Source: Notospermus geniculatus | Taxonomy: Eukaryota; Nemertea; Pilidiophora; Heteronemertea; Lineidae | DNA: 64,000 nucleotides | Assembly: GCA_002633025.1 (NCBI GenBank) | Contig: NMRB01001090.1 | Span: 149,855-213,854 of the forward strand | Direction of reading: 5' to 3' | Part shown: piece after piece, positions 52,116 through 61,737 of the stretch | Position numbering within the stretch: position 1 is the stretch's first letter | Layout of the letters: every line of letters starts with the position of its first letter | Position numbers and translations under genes: made by a program | Notes under the pieces: generated by a model | Database searches by the model: none | Told to the model about the DNA's origin: nothing | The model's input: the letters and a program-made list of their open reading frames with translations, nothing else

Positions 52116-53718
52116 CTAGGCCGGCTTACTGTATTTTGCGTAATCATTACGCCTGGCGTAATGCTGTGGGGAAAACCGGGAAACATGGTACCGTTTTCGA
52201 TGCCTATGCAGAAACATACACCCAATGCATGTGCGGCACCTCGGGGACGAGGTCAGTTAGTTCTGCTGAGGGAGTGTTCACTATTGCTAATATCTGTAAA
52301 ATCGAGCATATTTTTCTCGATTCGATGCAAAATTGCCTTGATAAACCACCTTTGTTGAAGGTTCAGTATCAGCTGCCCACCTAGGTAATCCTTATTTTGT
52401 TTGTATAGCATGTACCCACCTCCAAAACAGACGAAAATTGATGTGAATGCGGTAATACTGACTTTGGCGAGGCAATCCTGAAACAAGTGGCAAAAGTGAA
52501 ACATCGCCGGGAAAACCCGAAAAATTAAAAGCCCCACTCGCCACGCGCAGTGTCGTGATGACGTCGTCCGCTCTTGTACGTCGTTGAGTAATATTGATTT
52601 CTTATGACGACGTCTGCTGTGAGTGGGGCTTTTAATTTTTCCGAGTGCTGCCGGGCGAATAGGCCTATGTTTGTGTCTACAGGTAGCGTCATGACGTCAT
52701 GCGTATATATTATGGATAGGCCTAATCGCACAGGTCCATCGATCGATGATGCATGGAGCGGGAGGCATAAGAGGTAGGCCTATGTAGATTAGTGATACCG
52801 GCAGAGAATTCATGCAGTGTGTTTTGGGGTGTCAAGGCAAAATGTGGCGATCGCCCTAAGTGAGAGCTCTCTTCTGCAGTTTTGTTGCAAGAACCACAGA
52901 TGGGGTAAGATAGCTGACAGGTGAATCTCAGTAGGTCTGTCGGTAGGAGCTACGTTGTTTTTTCCTAAATACGTGACGCCCCTGCCCATTTTCGGCCTTG
53001 ACGCCGAGGAGGGCTGATCCGGTAAGCGTACAATCCGGAGGTAGGCCTAGGTCCTACTGTTGCTGAGTCGGAAGTTTGTTTTGAGTCCTAAATTCGAGCT
53101 CATGGACTAGCCAAGGCCTACAATTTGTTCCTTTCTTAATTTAACGCCTATTCTGAACGCAAATTTGTCCCAGATTTGAGAACACTATAAAATTTTGCGT
53201 TCTAAAAGTCATTTTTAGAACGCAAAATTTTATAGTGTTCTCAAATCTGGGACAAATTTGCGTTCAGAATTGGCGTTAATTGGCGTTTTCGCGTTCTAAA
53301 ATAGTGTTCACATTTTTTGAAACCCTTAAAAAGGGGTCTAAATATTTCCAAACAACAAGACGACCTATTCTATAGATTAATGTTTGGAGGATAAATACAT
53401 TGCAACATAGCCAAAATCCCACAAACGACAAATTAACGTACCCAGAACGCGAAATAACGCGAAATTTTTTCGCGTTCTGACTTTTTACAGTGCATTTTCC
53501 TTTATTTACAGACACAAGTAATCATAGACCTACCATTGGGGCCTGTAACGTTGCTCACTTCGTAAGCCACGTGGTCGCGGATAACTCTGTGAGTTATGGG
53601 ATCACTGCGCCAGTTTTCAAGAACTACTTTCTATGCTAGCAAAATAATGAATTCTCCCTTGGCGCAATATTACGCTAAATCGGCGTAATATTACGCAAAA
53701 TACAGTAAGCCGGCTAGG
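52116..53718. mobile_element. 1.6-kb TIR element (CCGGCTTACTGTATTTTGCG)
   Basis: CTAGG flanks both ends (52116-52120, 53714-53718). The element 52121-53713 has TIRs CCGGCTTACTGTATTTTGCGTAAT...TTACGCC. Because the flank and end are partly palindromic, the duplication may be 3 bp (TAG) or 5 bp (CTAGG). The left third contains a 122-codon frame shared with the inverted copy at 7762-8252. No transposase, hence non-autonomous. Confidence 0.8.
53143..53277. repeat. Near-perfect 135-bp hairpin
   Basis: Arms of ~64 bp (AACGCC(T)ATTCTGAACGCAA... and its inverse) with a 4-6-bp loop around GTCA. It contains TTGTCCCAGATTTGAGAACA. It probably represents a small foldback inside the 1.6-kb element; a related AACGCG word pair lies at ~53450-53480. 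Confidence 0.85.
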
Positions 53719-55280
53719 CCTACCCTATTTTCGGACACTCGGACAAAGCACTCGATTTGTGACTTTAGTGGCGAAGAACCAACTATTATCCGTGCCCCTT
53801 GCTCCCATGAGTCTTATAGTGCACGTTACTATTCATGGATACCTAATACTACCAATTTCAACTACTTTTCTGTCCTTTTTCACAGTCTCATGCTCGGGGC
53901 TCTGTACCCGCGAAAAATCCAATATGGCCGCCCTTTCGAATGCCGAGTTCGACCACCATAAAATCAGCTTTTTCCTTCGAATCCCGTGGATTCGGGCCTG
54001 GAGTTGGGCGCCAGTTATATCGCGGGGTCTTTTACCACCGCTAGCCTACCTTTACGATGATCAATACACGCTGAATTACGGGAAATATCACTTTATTACA
54101 CGCAGTCAATAGCACAATGATACAGCGTCGCATGTGCGTATCTAGCAGGTCTCACTGCCTAGTTTTACAAACGCGGTCAACAGAGAGGGACCGTCTCGGA
54201 AATTGGTAGGCCTAGCCTACATATAAATATCTGACCGCTACAGACTATAGGCCTACTGCTGCAATTTCAATCGGATCACAGCCAGACGACATTTTATGAA
54301 ATTGGCGATGTCATGCCGAGCGGTCGACATGGTCACGCGTGCGATGTGAACCAATCACGTTCACGCAAAATTACTTGCGGTGTCTAACACGGAATTTCTT
54401 AATTTATTCACTTAATTTGTCTACTATCGTCACCCAATTATCTTTTCTTTAGTTAGTTTTTTTTTAAATTTCATTTTGCACGGCATTTGGGCGGCCTCTG
54501 TCGAGGGCCCATGTTCCCGAAGCCGTCGTTAGGTTAACGATGTCGTTAAAACTGGAAAAATGCATAGCGTAACGACATCGTTAACCTTACGATGGTTAGT
54601 CGGGGACACGGGTCCAGGAGTCTTACTTGCCTTGACGTGGTCTCCTCACATTCATGTATCTTGATGAATCTCTCAGCCCGCATTAGGCCGCCGCCTTCTC
54701 ATGCGTGCGGCCGACGCAAGCTATAGCATTGGAATTGTCATGAGTTGTGTGAACACGCACTGAATTCCACCGTGCTAACATCGATTTCTAACGTGCGGGT
54801 GAAGTCCAAACCCCACCCGAGGAATAGTAGACAGGCGTACTAGTTGATGTGCTGTCTTTATTCCTTATGTCGGATCAAAGTGGGAGAGACAGTAGGCTTT
54901 TAAAGCCGCACAGTATGCACCGCTACTCACTCCCAGTTCGGCCGAATCAAAGAATCATAGTGCATCCTCTTTAAAAATACAGGCGTGCGTAATGTATAAT
55001 TACTATAGAACCACATATTACAGCCTTATCCTGCATCGAAGTTGGGGTAATCCCCAATGCTGCGTGTAGTCTCGCGCAGCCAGCTGTTTCGTTCCGCAGT
55101 ACTGCTACATACGGATCACCAGATTCAAAACAGCGGCTGGGTGACCGAGACGAGGGTCTCCGATTACGACTCATCTGTCTATACTGTGCGGCTTTAAACA
55201 AGGCTGCTACCTTCCAGAACATGCTCCGTTATTTTGCCCGTAGTAAAATATCAAAATTCAGATTCGGATCTCTTTCATTA
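53719..55280. other. Intergenic with inverted copy of a ~190-bp repeat
   Basis: 54990-55200 matches 58368-58540 in reverse orientation (AAAGCCGCACAGTATAGACAGATGAGTC... and TGCATCGA(A/G)GTT). A short hairpin GTTAACGATGTCGTTAA...TAACGACATCGTTAAC lies at ~54530-54590. The 117-codon frame at 53759-54112 shows no known domain. Confidence 0.5.
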
Positions 55281-55935
55281 CGCATCATCTTCGATAATCT
55301 AAGGTTGATCTGCTCACCACTGCGTTACATCGCACATCACCCTTCGAGAAATAGACAGGTGTAAGGTTTTCCAGTGTTTCCGTGTGTCAGTGTTCCCCCT
55401 ATTGTTTTGGAAACACTGGCAGATAGACCGACACGTTTCTCTGTGTGTCCCCTATTGTCAAGTCGCGGCTTATTCCGTCTGACAATAGCAGGGGAACACT
55501 CGCAGATGGGGAACGCTCAAAAACGTCACACCGGTCCGTGGCGTGTCTTGGCACGATGCCAACTTTACAGGGCGACCAATCACATTGCACTTTATATCGG
55601 GTCTTCGGCTACCACTATTTGTACCACGATTCAAATTTTACAACACCGGTTCTGATTGGCCTCCTCTTCGAGAGGCAGCGTATTCGCCACGCGGGTCTAC
55701 CCTATGTGGCCCGGGTTCTATGTGGCCCGGGTTAGGGTTAGGGTTAGGGTTAGGGTTCTATGTGGCCCGGGTTCTATGTGGCCAGGGTTAGGGTTAGGGT
55801 TATAATCCGGGCCACATAGAACCCGGGCCACATAGACGTGGTCCCTTCGCCACGAACCAGTCACTTTCTCGAAGGGTGATGTGCGGTGTAACGCAGTGGT
55901 GAGCAGATCAACCTTCGATTATCGAAGATGTTACG
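55281..55935. mobile_element. ~655-bp foldback element containing interstitial telomeric repeats
   Basis: Arms of ~72 bp (ATCTTCGATAATC...GGTTGATCTGCTCACCACTG...CACATCACCCTTCGAGAAA) lie at 55281-55351 and 55863-55935. Inside are a second inverted motif (CTATTGTCAAGTCGCGGC) and the TTAGGG tract. Confidence 0.75.
55700..55835. repeat. TTAGGG interstitial telomere tract with CTATGTGGCCCGGG modules
   Basis: GGGTTAGGGTTAGGGTTAGG (about four units) at 55733-55757 and about two more units at ~55783-55801, alternating with CTATGTGGCC(C/A)GGGTT. The same CTATGTGGCCCGG word is inverted at ~55806-55836, making a palindrome around the telomere repeats. Confidence 0.9.
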
Positions 55936-56134
55936 CATGGAAATATTCACCAACCACTGGGAAATTTCCACACTCAACAAAATAACTTTATTGTACCGTG
56001 CGTGTCACCCATCCACGTAGTGATCGTGATGTACGTTGATTAACTTCAAGCTCAGAGGTACCGCGCCAACCGCTAGGCCAGGAAATCCTCTCTGGCCGGC
56101 GGGCTAAGCCGTGCCATATAGTAGTTGCAAGGTG

Positions 56135-56877
56135 TTTAATCATAAATAGATCAATAACCACAAATGTGCAACTCAAAATTCATGTTACTTGTGACCTTTC
56201 TTCGTTTTCATTTCGTAAAATCCTTCATGATCCATGGATTTACACAATGTTGGTCTCAAAATGAAGCTGACATCCTGCTCTACAAACCCTGTGATGTTTG
56301 TCCTCATCCATTCAGAAACCACTGAGTTATGGCCGTCAGAAGTTGCAGTTAGATGACAAAAAAGGCCGCGGCCGATGTGTCATCCGATTTTGGTCAAAAT
56401 TTAGTGTTAATAGCGATCGAAGGCGGCGCTGCCTACAAAAGTGTATATCAGGAATACGTACCGGTATATTAAGCAACCAGCGAATGCCTGGTTTGCACAG
56501 GGCAGAGCTAGGACCGAATATGCTTCAATGAAAACGTTTTCAAACCAATATTTGATTCCGTGAGGGAAATATTTGCCTATTTTGTTAACAGCGCGACATC
56601 TGGCGTCAGGTTCTATAACTGATGAAGCAGAAACACATCGGCCGCGGGGATTTTTGACCAATTGCATAACCTCCGGAGGCTATAGCTCTGCTATCTCTGA
56701 ACGGATAACAACAAAAATCACAGGGCTTGTAGAGTAATATGTCAGCTTCATTTTGAGACCAACATCTTGTAAATCAATCGAGCGTGAAGGATTTTACGAA
56801 ACGAAAACGAAGAAAGGTCATGAGTGACAAGAATTTTGAGTTGCACATTTATGGTTATTGATCTATTTATGGTTTAA
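56135..56877. mobile_element. ~740-bp foldback element
   Basis: Arms of ~180 bp: TAATCATAAATAGATCAATAACCA, GTGCAACTCAAAATTC, TTCGTTTTC(A/G)TTTCGTAAAATCC and TGGTCTCAAAATGAAGCTGA, all inverted at 56700-56877. The loop (56315-56695) has CGGCCG words and no gene. Confidence 0.8.
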
Positions 56878-57762
56878 TGCAATAACCAGCCCCTTGCACA
56901 GTTCTTTATATGGCAGTGATGGCCATACAGCGTACGACGTCGTGATATTATTCTCAAAATATACGTTCGGACAAACCACTTTTTTTCTCGTTGCTGACTT
57001 TCAGCTTCTTTCAAAACTGGAAATGTTGTAAAAGCCACGGAGATTCTAAGTTTTAAGAAATTCACACACTCAGCCAAACCGAGGGAAACCTGTGACAACA
57101 TGGAAGACCCTCTGTAGCGAATTTTTACGGTATATTCAAAGTGTTAGGAGAATGCAGGCAGAGACCTCATAGCCTCGTGAAGGTCCCCAGGATGCTTGCC
57201 TGATACAAACTTCAAAGAATCAAGGCGTAGTTTTCAGACACATTGAAAAAACTGCAGGCAGGCTGCTGTGCTCTTATGTATTCAGATAGAGCGCAGTACA
57301 TTTTACACTAGACTAACATCGGAGAGCGTAAGCAACTTCCTGAATTCAATGCAGTGTGGCTTTTCTCGATCAGCTTGTGAGATAATGGTCGGAAGGTTTC
57401 CTTCTGCCAACTGGGAAACTGTTTCCTTGTACAAAATCTCTCAATCGGTTCGATCGCAATCATTGTGATGTCTCGTAGTGTTTAGAGGCAATAGAAATAA
57501 ACGTCAGTTTTTCCAAAACAAAGGGTCCATACAATTGGAATGAACAAAGCTTTGAATGATTAAAGGAGATTTTTTTCACACACCACAAGGAGTACAGAAA
57601 TATCCGAGATTTTATTTTAAAGCGGATTGTTCGCGTCTGTCCAAAGTGAACCAAAAATAATAAAACGACCCGTTTTGTTCGAAACAACAACTGGCATTGC
57701 AACGGTTCTGTGAAATCTTTGACTCGGCGCGAATAGTCCGCTTATTTTAAGAAATCGATCAG
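56878..57762. other. No gene seen
   Basis: ORFs at 56874-57101 and 57460-57702 (minus) have no recognisable domain or repeat. Confidence 0.4.
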
Positions 57763-57994
57763 TTAGGCCCCGATTACATAGAGCTATACGCTATTCGGTA
57801 TTCTAGGCACGTTTCGTAGGGCACGCGTATAGTTTGAATCAAGCAAGGTTATTTCAATGAGTGGTTTACATCAGACTAAACTATTCTAAGGGCACGGTAT
57901 TCGCTTTTTGTTCGTATTGTGCATATCCAATTTTTGACCGTATACCGAATACCGAATACCGAATAGAGTATAGCTCTATGTAATCGGGGCCTTA
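57763..57994. mobile_element. 226-bp Harbinger-type MITE with TTA duplication
   Basis: TTA at 57763-57765 and 57992-57994. The element starts GGCCCCGATTACATAGAGCT and ends with the inverse; arms extend through ATTCGGTATT with tandem ATACCGA units at the right. Three-bp TTA/TAA targets with GGCC-type ends fit PIF/Harbinger. Confidence 0.88.
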
Positions 57995-58085
57995 ACACTA
58001 ACGCTAACGCTATTTCAGGCGTATATTAGCAATGTAAATACTTTTACGTTAACGTTAGCGTGGTTAATGTAGGCCAAGTAGCAAA

Positions 58086-58198
58086 CTGGGCCGACCGCAC
58101 AGAAAGTCCGATTTAGTGCTTTCGGTGCCTATCTGAAAATGCGTTATAACTGCCGATAGGCGCCAGTAGCACTATCGGATCTTCTGTGCGGCAGGCCC
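58086..58198. mobile_element. ~110-bp foldback MITE
   Basis: GCCGACCGCACAGAAAGTCC(GAT) at the left is inverted at the right (ATCGGATCTTCTGTGCGGCAGGC). Inner TAGTGCT and GCCTATC are also paired. Confidence 0.7.
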
Positions 58199-58637
58199 TG
58201 GTCAAGGTGTCTGAATAGAGAATCCAACGCCGCCGTCTTGAAAATCTATTAGATGACTCACATCGGGAGTTGATTGCCTATATTAGAGTTGTTGCCTGTT
58301 CCAGACAGTTGAGGTTCCCAGCACTGCAGACGGAAATCTGACACAGACATTACAGGCCTATTTTAAAGCCGCACAGTATAGACAGATGAGTCATAATCGG
58401 CGAGCATAGTCTCGGTCACCCAGCCGCTATTTCGAATCTGGGGAACCGTAGCAGTACTGTGTGGCTGGCTGCGCAAGACTACACACAGCATTGGGGATTC
58501 CCAAAACCTCGATGCAGGATAATGCTATAATATGTGGTTCTATGGTACTATACACTACCACGCTGGGGAATCAGTTCTGCGCGATACCGTGCGATGGCTG
58601 TATTCCGAGTCCGGGTTTTGCAAACCTCCGTGTCAAA

Positions 58638-58714
58638 ATGGCCGACTCGGAAGAAAATGAACAGGACCGGCTACAAAAATCTGTAACTGGCGATAGAAAT
58701 GTCATCGAATCTGA
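58638..58714 (+). CDS. Candidate short first coding exon (hypothetical)
   Basis: CAAAATGGCC start context, 25 codons (MADSEENEQDRLQKSV...) ending at a consensus donor TGA|GTAAGTAAG. It is acidic and hydrophilic, with no domain. An acceptor TTTTCCAG at ~59150 would give an immediate stop, and an AATAAA lies at ~59351, so either a very short peptide or chance. Confidence 0.3.
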
Positions 58715-58719
58715 GTAAG

Positions 58720-60130
58720 TAAGGCGTACAGTCGGATCTCAGTGGTTTACTGCAGCTCTGTGAGAAATTTGGTGTTGTAACTCATTTTCGTTAACGAGTT
58801 TGAGCTGTAAAACCGGCGGGGTGTCATGTTCATTGCTGTTGGCACCGGCGTCCCCCGTAGGCCTCGTCGAGACCACAGTCTGATCAAGCAAGAACTCTTG
58901 TACCACGTGTACCGTAGGCCTACTACAGGCTGTAGACTTGTTACTGTTGTGTAATACTCGTAGGCTGCATCATATCATGATATGTAGCTACGGGATGTAG
59001 GTATGCCTACACGTCATGACGACACGGGGGACATAAGGGTCGAGATAAGAGAGCTGAGATGTTGATTAGGCCTCATCCTATTGTTTTGCTTCTCTACCTA
59101 ATTTATAGTAAAATGGGAATGACGTTTGTGTATTGTCTGAATGTTTTCCAGTTGAACAGAAAATGCTTTGTTATTTTCAAATCCCATGGTTTTACAATGC
59201 TGATGTAATGTCGCACCGTAACCATTATACATTCCCCCTTGCCTTGATCTGTCCTACTTTGTCGGTGTGCTCAATGTGTGCGAGTGAATCGTTTTATGTG
59301 GATTATCAATGTGAACCAATGTAAATGTGTATGACAGATTTTTTTTCGCAATAAAACATTGGTTAAAATTTAAATCTTTTTGTTCCTCATCTCCGAGTTA
59401 AAGCCGCACTGTATTGAATACAGAAAGTGCTTTACGTCCTCCGACGTTAGTGTAGTGTACAATACATGTAAAATGTATTATGCTCTATGTGGATACATTA
59501 GAGATCTGCCTGCTGTTTTTAAGATGCCGTGCTGAAAACTAAGCATTGATTTTTTGAAGTACGTATCAGGCACGCATTTTGGGACCTTCATGAGGCTATG
59601 AGACCTCTACCTGCACTCTCCTAACACTGAAAATTCCGTAAAATTCAATACAGTGACGCTTTAACATTTTGAATGCTCCAAATTGCTGGAACAAGCTTAA
59701 TTCAGAGTTTTCAGAGTACGAGTATACGAGGTTTTCTTACTCATGACCTGTAAATCGAGTCTGTTCAACGTCCAATATGTATGAATCAGCTAATCTGAAT
59801 CAGATTATAATTCAAAAATTACCTCATGAAATAGGAATCTGAATCAGATTTCCAGCTGGATGCTAGTTGGATACTTACTGGATACTATAAAAAATAGATA
59901 AGAGAGGAAAAATGAACAGCACTCATTTTAGGAATATCATGACATCTTGGAATAAAACTACTTCAATATACTAAAACTACTAAAATATCTTCAAAACTAC
60001 TGGTCCAATTAAATTCAAATAAACAGCATACTGTAGAGTGTATCAGTTACTACATTAATGACAAATCTCAGATTGCTATGATGTATAGTTGTTTAAATAT
60101 TCAATTTCATCTCTTATCTATTCTCGACCC
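58720..60130. other. Intergenic; partial foldback-arm copy at 59885-60120
   Basis: 59885-60120 (AAATAGATAAGAGAGGAAAAAT, GGAATAAAACTACT...) is related to the arms of the 1.8-kb foldback at 42.2-44 kb. An AATAAA signal is at ~59351. No gene recognised. Confidence 0.5.
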
Positions 60131-60139
60131 ATCTAATTT

Positions 60140-60152
60140 CAAGATGGCTGCC
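60140..60152 (+). promoter_or_regulatory. YY1-like motif near LINE 5' end
   Basis: CAAGATGGCTGCC; the full-length LINE has CAAGATGGCGGCC 28 bp from its start. YY1 sites in this position are known in mammalian L1. Confidence 0.45.
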
Positions 60153-60522
60153 TTATCTAGCAGCTAGTTTTCTGCCATTGACGAATTCCCCCTTTCACCT
60201 GCTATAGACTCTGATTTTTCGAGGAGACTTCTCATGGATGCATTGGATTGTCGTCTGGGACGGTAGATTTGGCATGCTTGCTGTAATTTTGAGGTCCTCT
60301 GGGCACTTTTGAGACTGAAAGTTTTGTCGTGGCCTACCCTGGCTGGTGTAGTCGGATATGTACAGTGCTTAGTGTATGTACACTAGTGGAAGTGTAGTTG
60401 GATATGTACAGTGCTTTAGTGTATGTGCACTGGTGCAAGGAAGGCTTTCATTTTCTGGCGTGTTGTCTGTGCATTATTTGGCTTATTATCAGATCATTTC
60501 TGTGAGTCCGAGGGTTAGAACC

Positions 60523-61212
60523 ATGACTAATATAGTTTCTTTGGACCTTCTTTCTGCTATTAAAGACTTAATCAGACCCATGGAGCAAAAAATTGATACA
60601 GTTATAGAGGGCCAAATGGCATTTCAGAACAGAGTGGAAAGAATCGAGAACGATTTATCAAATATCAAAGGGGTAGAGAGTAACCTGGTTAGTAGTAATG
60701 ATAAAGTGGCCGCAGCAGTGGATGAGCTGGAGCAATACGGGCGACGAAACGCCATACGCATATCGAAAGTACCGTTGCGGGATATCCCACAGTCCAAGAT
60801 CGGCGACAAGACTGTTTTCGATACAGATCAATACGTCACTGATCTGTGTGACAAAGTTCTACATATTCAGTTGTCTGCAGCGGCGATCTCTAGGTCCCAT
60901 ATTGTCGGCAAAGTGAAGGATGGTGCTTGCCAAGTGATTGTTAAGTTTGTCAGGTATAATACTAGACGCACAGTTATGATGGCCAAGGCGCACCTGAAGA
61001 ACCACCCGATGTTCATTTCTGAGGATATTACCAAGATCAGATATGCGGCTTATCTGGCCTTAGGTAGGGCCCGGAAAGAAGGACTTATCCACTCTTTTTG
61101 GTCCAGGGACGGATCACTGTTCTACCGTGTGTCTCACGATCAGGGCAAACCTGTAAAGGTTTCCAACTTCAATTGTCCCCTGGCGGACTTAAATGTATCT
61201 ATGGATCACTGA
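60523..61212 (+). CDS. LINE ORF1 protein (second 2A-family element), intact
   Basis: ATG at 60523 (CCATGACTAATATAG); the frame is open further upstream but the upstream part has no ATG in good context and is not conserved. 229 residues: a heptad coiled coil (~15-65, MEQKIDTVIEGQMAFQNRVE), then ELEQYGRRNAIRISKVPL, AAISRSHIVG, VKFVRYNTRRTVMMAKAHL and SEDITKIRYAAYLALGRARK. This matches the order of L1-type ORF1 proteins and of the ORF1 at 32817. Likely an RNA-binding chaperone of the element's ribonucleoprotein. Confidence 0.82.
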   Translation: MTNIVSLDLLSAIKDLIRPMEQKIDTVIEGQMAFQNRVERIENDLSNIKGVESNLVSSNDKVAAAVDELEQYGRRNAIRISKVPLRDIPQSKIGDKTVFDTDQYVTDLCDKVLHIQLSAAAISRSHIVGKVKDGACQVIVKFVRYNTRRTVMMAKAHLKNHPMFISEDITKIRYAAYLALGRARKEGLIHSFWSRDGSLFYRVSHDQGKPVKVSNFNCPLADLNVSMDH

Positions 61213-61737
61213 CTGTAGGTACAATGGTGAACCATTGATAGTGAGTTTTATACTGTTCAGTTTCTCATTACTGACTGCAGGGTATGCAGTGGCCAGTTCA
61301 GCGAATCAGAGACCTTAACATTATACTTCTCAGCTTCCTACAAACCGTCTGCAGAGTATGCAGTGATTCATCTTATTCGATTGGGAATTCACCGGACTAC
61401 GTGAACTCACTGGACTGTGCGAATTCGCGGTAGTTTATTCCTGAATGAGTCTTTCAGTTGGATGGACCTATGGGTTGGGAGGGGAGAGTTTTATAACCCC
61501 ATCCGTTTTGGAGTGTTGTTCTTCATGGTTAAATATTATTTAATAGCATTGCATCCATTATTATCTGGTTCTTCCTGTACTCTGTCACTAGTCTTCATTA
61601 CGCTGTTGTGTTCGTGTNGGCATATAGCTCCGTCTGGTAGATGTACTTTGTTATGGCACCTATACTGTTACCCTTAACTTTTCTCTATTTATGTTACTCT
61701 GTTGGCAGTTCACTGAGGTCATCCCCCTGTCGTCTCG

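Noticed and set aside
54971-55222. Minus-strand ORF with AGCARLHAALGI, similar to one at 58461 on plus
   Set aside because: The similarity is explained by an inverted ~190-bp DNA repeat; frames outside it do not agree.
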